Shown in pieces: positions 31,778 through 38,983 of a stretch of 38,983 nt of DNA. The DNA comes from Bacteroidetes bacterium QS_8_68_28. Lineage in GTDB: Bacteria > Bacteroidota > Rhodothermia > Rhodothermales > Salinibacteraceae. Location: NCBI GenBank assembly GCA_003022485.1, contig PXTS01000046.1, positions 1 to 38,983 on the forward strand, written 5' to 3'. Within the stretch, counting starts at the first letter, position 1. Each line of letters begins with the position of its first letter. The notes under the pieces were generated by a model. It ran no database searches and was not told where the DNA came from. It saw only the letters and a list, made by a program, of their open reading frames with translations. Made by a program: the position numbers and the translations under genes.

Positions 31778-32458
31778 ATGGACCTGACGTACTTCGGCCA
31801 CTCGACCTTCCAGATCGAGACGAAAGGCCGCACGATTCTCGTGGACCCGTTTTTCACCGACAACCCACACACCGACGTCGCGCCCGGCGCGGTGGATGCG
31901 GACGTGATCCTGCTCACGCACGCGCACTTCGACCACTGGGGCGACACGCCCGCCATCGCCGAGCGCACCGGGGCACTGGTGATTTCCAACTTCGAGATCA
32001 CCGGCTACCTCACCCAGCAGCACGGCCACGAAAACGTGCAGCCGTTGAACGAAGGCGGATCGGTGAACTACGACTGGGGCACCGTCGAGACGACGCACGC
32101 GCGCCATACCTCCAGCTTCCCCGACGGTACCTACGGCGGCACGCCGAACGGCCATATCCTTCACGTGGAGGGCGCCTGCATCTACAACACCGGCGACACC
32201 GCCCCCTTCGCCGAGATGAAATGGATCGGCCAGGACCACGACGTGGACGTGGCTTTGATGCCCATCGGCGACTGCTTCACGCAGGGCATCGAGAAGGCCG
32301 TCGATGCGGTCACGATGATCGACCCGGCGCTGACGGTGCCGCTGCACTACGACACGTTCCCGCCCATCGAGGTGGACATGGGCGACTGGCGCGCCGCGAT
32401 GGAGGCCGAAGACCACGACACGCGCGTCCTGGACTTTGGCGAAACGATTGAGCTTTGA
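31778..32458 (+). CDS. UPF0173-type metal-dependent hydrolase (metallo-beta-lactamase fold)
   Basis: The product is 226 residues, normal for UPF0173. The start MDLTYFGHSTFQIETKGRTI is characteristic. The metal-binding signature is in LLTHAHFDHWGD, with further ligands in ARHTSSFPDG, YNTGDTAPFAEM and VPLHYDTFPPIE. The long form (337 residues) starts inside the preceding gene and is not needed. The family is widespread and its physiological substrate is uncertain. It is plus-strand, monocistronic, and convergent with the efflux operon. Confidence 0.93.
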   Translation: MDLTYFGHSTFQIETKGRTILVDPFFTDNPHTDVAPGAVDADVILLTHAHFDHWGDTPAIAERTGALVISNFEITGYLTQQHGHENVQPLNEGGSVNYDWGTVETTHARHTSSFPDGTYGGTPNGHILHVEGACIYNTGDTAPFAEMKWIGQDHDVDVALMPIGDCFTQGIEKAVDAVTMIDPALTVPLHYDTFPPIEVDMGDWRAAMEAEDHDTRVLDFGETIEL

Positions 32459-32537
32459 TGGGAGCGGGAGGAGGGTTGAGCGCTGCGTGCGGGATTCTTT
32501 GCTCCCGACGACGTGCCAGAGCAGTCGGCGGGCCGCA

Positions 32538-32569
32538 CGCTCCCGACGGACATCGCTCCCGACGGACAT
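32538..32569 (+). repeat. 2 x 16-bp tandem repeat between the UPF0173 and ABC transporter genes
   Basis: CGCTCCCGACGGACAT is perfectly repeated at 32538-32553 and 32554-32569, in the 225-bp convergent intergenic region. A partial copy (GCTCCCGACGACGT) lies near 32501. Confidence 0.9.
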
Positions 32570-32683
32570 TCACGAAGGCCCGCGCGCACGTGCCATGCGC
32601 CACACCGGCGGCGCCGTTCGTAGACCGAGCGTCGGCCGTCCGCGAAACGCCCGGCGCCTTGTCCTCTGCGCCACGCTCGATGT

Positions 32684-33487
32684 TCACGCCCCCCCTGCCT
32701 CGCTGCGGTGGCTGCCCTCCAGCGCGTCGAGGTTCGCCCCCGCGAGGACGGGGTCATCGACCGTTTCTTCGCGCTCGATGCGGCCGTCGCGCAGGTGAAT
32801 GATGCGGCGCGCGTGATTGGCGATGGGCGGCTCGTGGGTGACGACGATCAGCGTGTTGCCGCGCCGGTAGAGCGACTCGAAGAGGCGCATGATCTCGTCG
32901 CCGGTGGCAGTGTCGAGGTTGCCGGTCGGCTCGTCGGCCAGGATGATCGACGGGCGCGAGACGAGCGCCCGCGCCACGGCCACGCGCTGGCGCTGCCCGC
33001 CGCTGAGCTCATTGGGCCTGTGGCCCAGACGCTCCCCGAGGCCCACCTCGCGCAGCACCTCGCGGGCGCGCTCGCGGCGGTCGGCCCGCGAGACGCCGCC
33101 GTAGATCAGGGGCAGCTCGGCGTTTTGCACGCAAGTCACGCGCGGCAGCAGGTTGAACGTCTGGAAGACGAACCCGATCTCCCGGTTGCGCACCGCTGCG
33201 AGCTCGTCCTCGGTCATCTCACCGACGTTCTCGCCGTTGAGGAAGTACGTGCCGCTGGTGGGCGTGTCCAGGCACCCGAGCACGTTCATCATCGTGGACT
33301 TGCCCGAGCCGCTGGGGCCCATGATCGCGATGTACTCGTTTTCCGCAATGTTCAGGCTGACCCCGTCGAGGGCATCCACCTCCTGGGAGCCCATCTGATA
33401 GACCTTCGAGACGCCCGATATGTCGATCATCGAGCGGGGGCCGTCGCGACCGGCAGCGTCGGGCGAAGCGGCGGAGGCGGGTTCCAT
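32684..33487 (-). CDS. ABC transporter ATP-binding protein (MacB/LolD type)
   Basis: The product is about 267 residues from the ATG at 33487; the conserved part begins at [20 protein letters not shown]. Walker A is [14 protein letters not shown], the Q-loop [11 protein letters not shown], the signature [15 protein letters not shown], Walker [12 protein letters not shown] and the H-loop VTHEP. This is the MacB/LolD class that drives lipoprotein or macrolide export. It follows a membrane-fusion gene and a TolC gene on the same strand, forming an efflux set. No MacB-like permease gene lies downstream. A 15-bp tandem duplication lies immediately before the start codon. Confidence 0.93.
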   Translation of the reverse strand: MEPASAASPDAAGRDGPRSMIDISGVSKVYQMGSQEVDALDGVSLNIAENEYIAIMGPSGSGKSTMMNVLGCLDTPTSGTYFLNGENVGEMTEDELAAVRNREIGFVFQTFNLLPRVTCVQNAELPLIYGGVSRADRRERAREVLREVGLGERLGHRPNELSGGQRQRVAVARALVSRPSIILADEPTGNLDTATGDEIMRLFESLYRRGNTLIVVTHEPPIANHARRIIHLRDGRIEREETVDDPVLAGANLDALEGSHRSEAGGA

Positions 33488-33517
33488 GTGGAGGGGGTGA
33501 AGGTGGAGGGGGTGAAG
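33488..33517 (-). repeat. 2 x 15-bp tandem repeat at the start of the ABC ATPase gene
   Basis: GTGGAGGGGGTGAAG (plus strand) is perfectly duplicated at 33488-33502 and 33503-33517, directly abutting the ATG and covering the ribosome-binding region of the ATPase gene on the minus strand. Confidence 0.92.
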
Positions 33518-33546
33518 GGGGAACATTGAACGGCGCAGGAGCGGCC

Positions 33547-35020
33547 TCACTCTGCCGAGGCAGTGGTCGGGCCGTCCTCTTCGCCGCTCGCGGGTTCACC
33601 GCCGGGCGTGCGCAGCGCCATGCCGGGGCGCAGCCCCTCGCGGATGGCGCGGTACGGTCCGGTAACGATGGTCTGCCCTTCCTCCAGCCCGGAGCGCACG
33701 TAAATGTGCGTCTGGTCGGAAATCCCGGTTTTGACCTCCTTCATGCGCGCCTCCCCCTCCTCTACGGCGAAGACGACCCGGCGCAGGTCTTCCTTGCGCC
33801 CGCCGGGGCCGCCGCTGCCTTCATTCCCGCCCCGTTCTCGGCGAGCGCGCTTTTTGCGAGCGTCTCCATCGGGCTGTTTCCCGGCGGCGCTGTCTGGCCG
33901 GGGCTGCACTTCGTTAAAGTCGCGCACGGTCACGGCCCCGATGGGCACTGCGATCGCGTCGGTGACGGTGGCGGTCGAGATGTCGACCGTGGCGCTCATG
34001 CCGGGGCGAAAAGTGGGCATGCTCTCTGGCCCGAAGCGGGCCTCCTGCCGCTGGACGCTCGGGCTGCCGCCGGTCGAGTCGGGCGGGGACCCGGCAGAGC
34101 CCTGCTGGGGGCGCAGGTTGTGCGGGGAGGTCAGGCGGACGGTGACCGGAAAGTTGGTCACTTGCTCCTGCGTGCCCTGCCCGCTGACGCGCGCGGAGTT
34201 GGCAATCTCGGTGACGACGCCCTTGAAGGAGCGATCCGGGTAGGCGTCCACCTCCACCATCGCGGTGTCGCCGTTGGCCACGTTGACCACGTCGTTTTCG
34301 TTGACGTCCACCTCCACCTCCATCTGGTCGAGGCGGGCGATGCGCATCATCTCGGTGCCGGGCTGGCGGTCGGTGCCCACCACGCGCTCGCCTTCCTCCA
34401 CGTTCAGGCGGCTCACGACCCCGTCGATGGGAGCGTAGATGGAAGTCTGCTGCACCTGCTCCTGCGACTCCTGGAGGCGCGCCTGCGCCTGGTCGACGCT
34501 GTACCGCGCGGAGCGCAGCTGCGAGACGGCCTGCTCGTAGGCGGCCTCGGCGGTCTCAAAATCCCGGCGCGAGATCATCTCTTTCTCGAAGAGCTTTTTC
34601 TTGCGCTCGTATTTCCGGCGCGCCTGTGCCGAGTCGGCCTTGAGCCCTTGCAGGTTGGCCCGCGCCTGCTGCACGCCCGCGCGCTTGCTGCTGCGTCTGC
34701 GCCACGTAGTCCTTCGCCTCAATCTTCGCCAGCAGCTGGCCGCGCTGTACACGCTCGCCCTCCTCGACGGGCAACGCGACGATCTCGCCGGGCACGTCGG
34801 GGCTGATGGTGATTTCGCGCTCCGGCTGCACGCGCCCGAAGGCGGTGACTTGCTGGGTGATGTCGCGGCGCTCGACCTCGGCGGTTTCTACGCGCATCCC
34901 TTCCTCCCCACCCCCCAGCCCGCCCATCCACCAGAGGCCGGCGACCCCCAGAACGAGCAGAACGGCCAGGCCGCCGGCGATCTTGAGAATGCGTTGCGTG
35001 GCGCTTTGCTGCTGGGCCAT
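33547..35020 (-). pseudogene. HlyD/RND-type membrane-fusion protein, one frameshift
   Basis: Two frames join to one periplasmic adaptor. The N-terminal part starts at the ATG at 35020 (MAQQQSATQRILKIAGGLAV), with one membrane helix and the barrel-sandwich segment ITQQVTAFGRVQPEREITIS. After KDYVAQTQQQ, near 34690, the frame moves to RAGVQQARANLQGLKADSAQ and KKLFEKEMISRRDFETAEAA, a coiled-coil hairpin. The second lipoyl half (IYAPIDGVVSRLNVEEGERV), beta-barrel and C-terminal domain (RSGLEEGQTIVTGPYRAIRE) follow. One indel would restore an intact gene, so recent mutation or a sequence error are both possible. It lies between the TolC and ATPase genes. Confidence 0.85.
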
Positions 35021-35101
35021 CGGAACGGGTCTCGGGTTTGGATTTCGGGTTTCAGGTTGAGGGCTCAGGAGCCACGCCACGCGCGGTGCTGCGCCGAGCG
35101 C

Positions 35102-36649
35102 TTATCGCGCGAGCGGGGCCTCGGGGTCGAGCGTGCCGGTGATGTAGTCGATCCGCTCGCGTTGCAAAAGCAGTTCGAACTGCGCACTGACCCGGTTGGT
35201 CTGCGCGTCGGCGAGCGCAGCGTTGGCCTCGGCGAGCTCCACGTAGGTATTCGCGCCGAGGCGGTAGCGCTCCTGGGCGGCCTCCTGCGCCTGGCGCGCG
35301 GCCTGGAGCTGCTCGTTGGCTACCTCGAGCTGGGTGCGCGCGTTGCGGTAGCTCACCAGCGCCTGGCGCACCTCTACAGCGATGTTCTGGCGCAAAAGCT
35401 CTTTCTGGAAGCGCGCGTTTTGGAGCTGCACCTGCTCTTGCTCGATGTTGTAGCTGCGCTGAAAGCGGTCGAAGAGCGGATAGCTCAACGAGAGGCTGAT
35501 GCCGCCGCCGCGCCGCGCGTCGAGCTGGTCGAAGAAGCCGGGACGCCTGCGTTCGGGCGGGCGGCCGGTACCGGGCACCGCGATCTCGATGGGCTCCCCG
35601 CCGCCGTCGGGCGTGATCTGAACGGTCTCGGGAGGAACCCCAGTGCCCTCGACGGGGCGCTCGGAGAGGCTGTAGTAGCTGCTGCCGTAGCTGGCCGAGA
35701 GGGTCAGGCGCGGCCACCAGCCGGCCCGCGCGGCGCGCACGCCCTGCTCGTCGGCATTGATAGAGGCACGCTGGGCGCGCAGGTCGGCACGCTCCTGGTA
35801 GGCGGTAGCCAGCAGCGCGTCCAGGCGGTACGGGCGCGGGGCCTGTCCGGTGTCGAGGCGACTGCGCAGCCCCTCGGTCTCGAAGGTGTACCGGCTGAAG
35901 GGATCCAGCACCAGCAGGCGTACCAGCTCGGTCTTGGAGATCTGCGCGTTGCGCCGCGCCTCGACGAGCCGCTGCCGGGCGGAGGCCACGTCCGCCTGGA
36001 GCTGGTAGACCGCCGAGGGAGCCTTCTCGCCCACCTCGATCTGCGCCTGCGTTTGCTCGAGCTGCTCGCGGCGAAGCTGAAGCTGCTCGCGGCGCACCTC
36101 CACGAGCGCGCGGTTCTGCGCCAGCCCGATGTAGCGCTGGAGCACCTGATAGACCACGTCCTGGCGCGTGCGCTGCAGCGTGTTGCCGGCCGCCTCGGTG
36201 CGGGCCTGCGCCTGGTCGAGCGTGGCGTCGCGCCGAAAGCCGTCGAAGATCGTGTAGCTCGAACTGGCCCCGAAGTTGGCCGAGTTGGATGTCTGGCTGA
36301 TGATTCCCCCTTCGCTCTGGCTAAAGTTGCGCCCAAAGTCGCGGCTGCCCCCGGCCGAGACATTGAGGTTCGGATAGTACTCCGCCCTGTTCTGGTCCAC
36401 ACTGATCGACTGCGTGGCCACGTTGTTGCGCGACTGCCGGAGCTGGTAGTTGCGTTCCAGGGCCAGCTGCACGGCGTCTTCATAAGTAATGGCCTCGCTG
36501 GTGTCGGGGAGCGCGGCGTCGCCGGTCTCGCCCGGGAGGAGCTGCGTGGCGGCTTCGTCCGGCTGCTGGCCGTGGATCGGCGAGGCCAGCCCCAGCACGG
36601 CGGCGATGGCGAGAAGGCACGAGCGGCGAAGGAAGGGAAGCGGCAACAT
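35102..36649 (-). CDS. TolC-family outer-membrane efflux protein
   Basis: The product is 515 residues. The ATG at 36649 gives a signal peptide (LPFLRRSCLLAIAAVLGLAS). Two related halves follow, each with the TolC coiled-coil pattern: YEDAVQLALERNYQLRQSRN at residue 55, NLNVSAGGSRDFGRNF, then VQNARFQKELLRQN-like and AQERYRLGANTYVELAEANA in the second half. It forms the outer-membrane channel of a tripartite efflux system. It heads the operon TolC-adaptor-ATPase, with 81 bp to the adaptor. About 100 bp upstream lies the motif TCTCGCAACGTC (36747-36758), also found before plsX. Confidence 0.93.
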   Translation of the reverse strand: MLPLPFLRRSCLLAIAAVLGLASPIHGQQPDEAATQLLPGETGDAALPDTSEAITYEDAVQLALERNYQLRQSRNNVATQSISVDQNRAEYYPNLNVSAGGSRDFGRNFSQSEGGIISQTSNSANFGASSSYTIFDGFRRDATLDQAQARTEAAGNTLQRTRQDVVYQVLQRYIGLAQNRALVEVRREQLQLRREQLEQTQAQIEVGEKAPSAVYQLQADVASARQRLVEARRNAQISKTELVRLLVLDPFSRYTFETEGLRSRLDTGQAPRPYRLDALLATAYQERADLRAQRASINADEQGVRAARAGWWPRLTLSASYGSSYYSLSERPVEGTGVPPETVQITPDGGGEPIEIAVPGTGRPPERRRPGFFDQLDARRGGGISLSLSYPLFDRFQRSYNIEQEQVQLQNARFQKELLRQNIAVEVRQALVSYRNARTQLEVANEQLQAARQAQEAAQERYRLGANTYVELAEANAALADAQTNRVSAQFELLLQRERIDYITGTLDPEAPLAR

Positions 36650-36746
36650 GGGCGGAGAGAAGAAAACGCACCGAGAAAGGAAAAGGAGAGTCGTCCAGCG
36701 GGCGCGCACATCTTGGAAATTGGAAACGCGCGCCCGCCGGACGAAC

Positions 36747-36758
36747 GACGTTGCGAGA
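36747..36758 (-). promoter_or_regulatory. shared 12-bp intergenic motif upstream of the TolC gene
   Basis: Minus-strand TCTCGCAACGTC lies about 100 bp before the TolC start. The identical 12-mer occurs twice upstream of plsX (within 8611-8646). A role as a regulator site is inferred from position only. Confidence 0.4.
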
Positions 36759-36853
36759 TTGTTACGGCGGATGCAGGGAGGCCGGGCAGCGGGCGGCCCA
36801 TCTCTCGTGAAGACGAGCCGCAGAAGCGACAGGCCCCGGCGAGGTTGGGAAGG

Positions 36854-36942
<89 letters not shown>

Positions 36943-36953
36943 GAACGTGGGCC

Positions 36954-36989
36954 GTTGCGCCAAAATCAGCTGTTGCGCCAAAATCAGAA
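36954..36989 (-). repeat. 2 x 18-bp tandem repeat just upstream of tRNA-Ser
   Basis: GTTGCGCCAAAATCAGCT (36954-36971) is followed by a copy differing only at the last two bases (36972-36989). It begins 12 bp before the 5' end of tRNA-Ser, so it lies in the tRNA's promoter region. Confidence 0.9.
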
Positions 36990-37062
36990 GTGAGGCGTTG
37001 CCGGCTTCTTCGGGAGAGACGTACGCGCCTTCTTCAAAGACAGGTTCCGCCGGGAGCACCAG

Positions 37063-37764
37063 TTGCACACTCGCGCGATGAGTCGCATCCCGAGTGCAAC
37101 GAGCGCAGGCCGGCCCACCGGAAGGAATCGGCGTTACGTTTTCACGGTTGCGCTTTCGTTTCTACGCTTCCGGCACCTCGTTGGCGAACACGGAAAAGGC
37201 GTGCGGACCCTGCGGGCCCGCCGGCGGATGCGGTACGCCCTTTGCCTCTTGAGACGGACGAATACCAAAATCGCTGCAGACGGGCTCGGCCCGGCAGCAG
37301 CGCCCCGGCGGTCTTTGCAGCACCCCGTTTCTGCGCGCCTCTTCTTTCGCCGCCCCGTGCCGGATCGCCTCAGAATCGCTCCCTGCTCAAAAGACGATGC
37401 GGGCACACCCACGCAACCGACCCCAGAAACCGAGTGCGGAAGCGGGTGCGGACCCGACGCGAATGAAACGAACACACGAGGCCGGCGCGCCACGCTCCTT
37501 GTCCCCGAGCAGAGCAACCCGTCATCGTTCGCGGCCGAGACCACGATAGCCTACCGCGTGGAGGCGACGGGGCGCGTGCGCCTGCGCATCTACGACCTGC
37601 TGGGGCGCCACGTCGAGACGCTCGTGGACGCGCAGCTCCCGCCCGATACCTACGCCGTGACCTTCGACGCGCGGACGCTGGCTTGCGGGACCTACCTGTA
37701 CCGGCTGGAAACGGCCGCCGGCGTCGAGACCCTGCGGGTGACGCTGGTCGAGCGGGCCGCGTGA
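37063..37764 (+). pseudogene. remnant carrying a type IX secretion sorting domain
   Basis: Only the last 90 residues or so are convincing: VPEQSNPSSFAAETTIAYRV, then RVRLRIYDLLGRHVETLVDA and ACGTYLYRLETAAGVETLRV. They align with the sorting tail of the LamG protein at 31610. The usual NPF core reads NPSSF. The upstream frame to 37063 has basic, low-complexity residues, no signal peptide and no recognisable domain. Without a signal peptide and cargo the sorting tail would not function. I infer a 3' fragment of a larger surface-protein gene whose front has been lost or is too altered to recognise. Confidence 0.5.
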
Positions 37765-37793
37765 GCGCTGTGCACGGGCCACGGGCGGCGGCT

Positions 37794-37835
37794 CCCCGGG
37801 CCAGCAGCCCCGGGCCAACGTCCCCGGGACGACCC
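37794..37835 (+). repeat. about 3 x 14-bp degenerate tandem repeat upstream of rnc
   Basis: CCCCGGGCCAGCAG, CCCCGGGCCAACGT and CCCCGGGACGACCC follow each other from 37794. A further short repeat (AACCCCGCCGG twice) lies at about 37863-37890, all in the 154-bp stretch between the T9SS remnant and rnc. Confidence 0.75.
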
Positions 37836-37918
37836 CGGAACGGGACGGCGACGAGCACGGGCAACCCCGCCGGCAGGGGAAACCCCGCCGGGCCGCCGGG
37901 CGTGCGCGCTCTTAGCCC

Positions 37919-38692
37919 ATGTCCGATGCTTCGACCGCCGCCGATCGAGCCTCCTCCGACGACGACGTGCCAAACCGCCAGGCGATCGAGTCGCTGGTGG
38001 GTCGCTCCATTGGCAAGCGCGCCTTCTACGTCGAGGCGCTCACGCACCGCTCGCTCACACGCGGCCCGCAGCCGAATGCCGGCGAGGCCGTGCGCTCGAA
38101 CGAACGGCTGGAATTTCTGGGGGACGCGCTGGTAGGGGCAGAGGTGGCCGAGGCGCTCTTTCACCGCTTTCCCGAAAAGAGCGAAGGCGACCTCTCGCGT
38201 CTGCGCGCCCGATTGGTCAGCGGCGAGGCGCTGGCGCGTTGTGCCGAGCGGCTGGAGCTGGGCCGCCACCTGCGCGTCTCCAAAAACGCCGACCGCTCCG
38301 GCACACGCACCAGCCGCACCGTGCTGGCCGACGCGTTCGAGGCGCTCGTCGGCGCGCTCTACTTGGACTGTGGCGCCGGCGCCGCCCGCTCGTTCGTCAA
38401 AAAGCACGTCTTGGCCCCCGCCGAGGTCGAGAAAAAGGCCGACGCCCTCGGAGGCGAAAACTACAAAAGCCGGTTGCAGGAATACGTGCAGGCGCGCCGC
38501 CCCGTGCAGCCAGCCTACCGCCTCGCCGAAAAGGAAGGGCCGCCGCACGCGCGCCGCTTCACCGTCGAGGCGCTCGTCGGCGACGAGCCGAAGGGCCGCG
38601 GCACGGCCCGCAGCAAGCAGGACGCCGAGCAAGCCGCCGCCCGCGAAGCACTCCAGCGCCTGCGCGCGAACGAAGACGCCCTCGACGACTGA
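37919..38692 (+). CDS. rnc: ribonuclease III
   Basis: The product is 257 residues. After an acidic N-terminal extension of about 20 residues, the catalytic domain contains the signature NERLEFLGDALVGAEVAEAL, with TVLADAFEALVGALYLD providing the second acidic patch. The double-stranded RNA-binding domain follows (YKSRLQEYVQARRPVQPAYR, GRGTARSKQDAEQAAAREAL). It cuts double-stranded RNA in ribosomal RNA processing. It is a single gene here, without the era or acpP-fabF neighbours often found with rnc, though fab genes are elsewhere in the window. Confidence 0.96.
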   Translation: MSDASTAADRASSDDDVPNRQAIESLVGRSIGKRAFYVEALTHRSLTRGPQPNAGEAVRSNERLEFLGDALVGAEVAEALFHRFPEKSEGDLSRLRARLVSGEALARCAERLELGRHLRVSKNADRSGTRTSRTVLADAFEALVGALYLDCGAGAARSFVKKHVLAPAEVEKKADALGGENYKSRLQEYVQARRPVQPAYRLAEKEGPPHARRFTVEALVGDEPKGRGTARSKQDAEQAAAREALQRLRANEDALDD

Positions 38693-38709
38693 AAGTCCGC
38701 CGCCGCGAA

Positions 38710-38983
38710 TCACGCTTCCTCCAGCGCTTGCTCAGCGACGGACGCGTCGGCGATGCGGTCGGGCAGATGCTCTTCGCTCCATTCCCCGAGCCGCCGAAGG
38801 TGCGGCGTGAGCGCCCGGCCGCGCTCGGTAAGCGAGTACTCCACGCGCGGCGGCACCTCCGGGTAGGACTCGCGGTGCACCAATCCGTCCTCGCAGAGAG
38901 CGCGGAGCTGCTGTGCGAGCATCTTCTCGGTCACACGCGGAATCGCGCGGTGCAACTCGCCGTAGCGGTGCGGCTCCTGGGTG
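38710..38983 (-). CDS. HxlR-family transcriptional regulator (partial, runs off the window)
   Basis: The visible 90 residues form the winged-helix part: TQEPHRYGELHRAIPRVTEK, MLAQQLRALCEDGLVHRESY and PPRVEYSLTERGRALTPHLR. This is the pattern of HxlR regulators, which usually control redox or detoxification genes nearby. The N-terminus with the conserved Cys lies beyond base 38983. It is convergent with rnc. Confidence 0.88.
   Translation of the reverse strand, partial: TQEPHRYGELHRAIPRVTEKMLAQQLRALCEDGLVHRESYPEVPPRVEYSLTERGRALTPHLRRLGEWSEEHLPDRIADASVAEQALEEA

Overview
The window is GC-rich chromosomal DNA, most likely from a Rhodothermota/Bacteroidota-group bacterium of the Salinibacter/Rhodothermales type. 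This is inferred from acidic proteins, Bacteroidetes-like promoter elements (TTG, about 19-20 nt, TAnnTTG), C-terminal type IX secretion sorting domains, and the gene set. It lies at or beside the chromosomal replication origin: dnaA and dnaN sit together on the minus strand, and an AT-richer stretch upstream of dnaA carries a perfect DnaA box.

Left end (1-3460), accessory DNA of lower GC. The tail of an IS5-like transposase cuts into a lipoprotein gene. Two broken integron-integrase (IntI-type) genes follow. Each has a divergently oriented lipoprotein gene on its 5' side that starts just after a GTTATGY core site, and one of these genes is followed by an attC-like folded site. I read this as the decayed remains of one or two chromosomal integrons lodged next to dnaN.

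Core block (3472-19491). It holds dnaN, dnaA, oriC, then a plus-strand fatty-acid/ribosome cluster (DUF177-rpmF-plsX-fabH-fabD-lipoprotein-fabG). Next come a fused lipoprotein MsrA-MsrB, a DEAD-box RNA helicase, a DUF6438 lipoprotein, a small membrane protein and a MscS channel. Three gene ends here have their stop codon inside a strong hairpin.

Defence/toxin patch (19599-22002). A PIN-like toxin is paired with an XRE-ImmA-type antitoxin/protease, followed by a frameshifted DUF3780 anti-phage-associated gene. The patch abuts a tRNA cluster (Val, an aberrant Cys-like tRNA, Gly), then rpmH and uvrA. A nucleotidyltransferase with a small overlapping partner follows.

Right end (26609-38983). It holds a BatA/von Willebrand-type membrane protein, an acidic hypothetical protein, a LamG protein with a T9SS tail, a UPF0173 metallo-hydrolase, and a minus-strand efflux operon (TolC, membrane-fusion protein with a frameshift, ABC ATPase; no permease gene seen). 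These are followed by tRNA-Ser, a T9SS-domain remnant, rnc and a partial HxlR regulator.

Across the whole window, intergenic DNA carries many short tandem duplications (units 14-19 bp, 2-4 copies). One has also destroyed an integrase gene. A recurring TCTCGCAA motif is also seen only in intergenic DNA.
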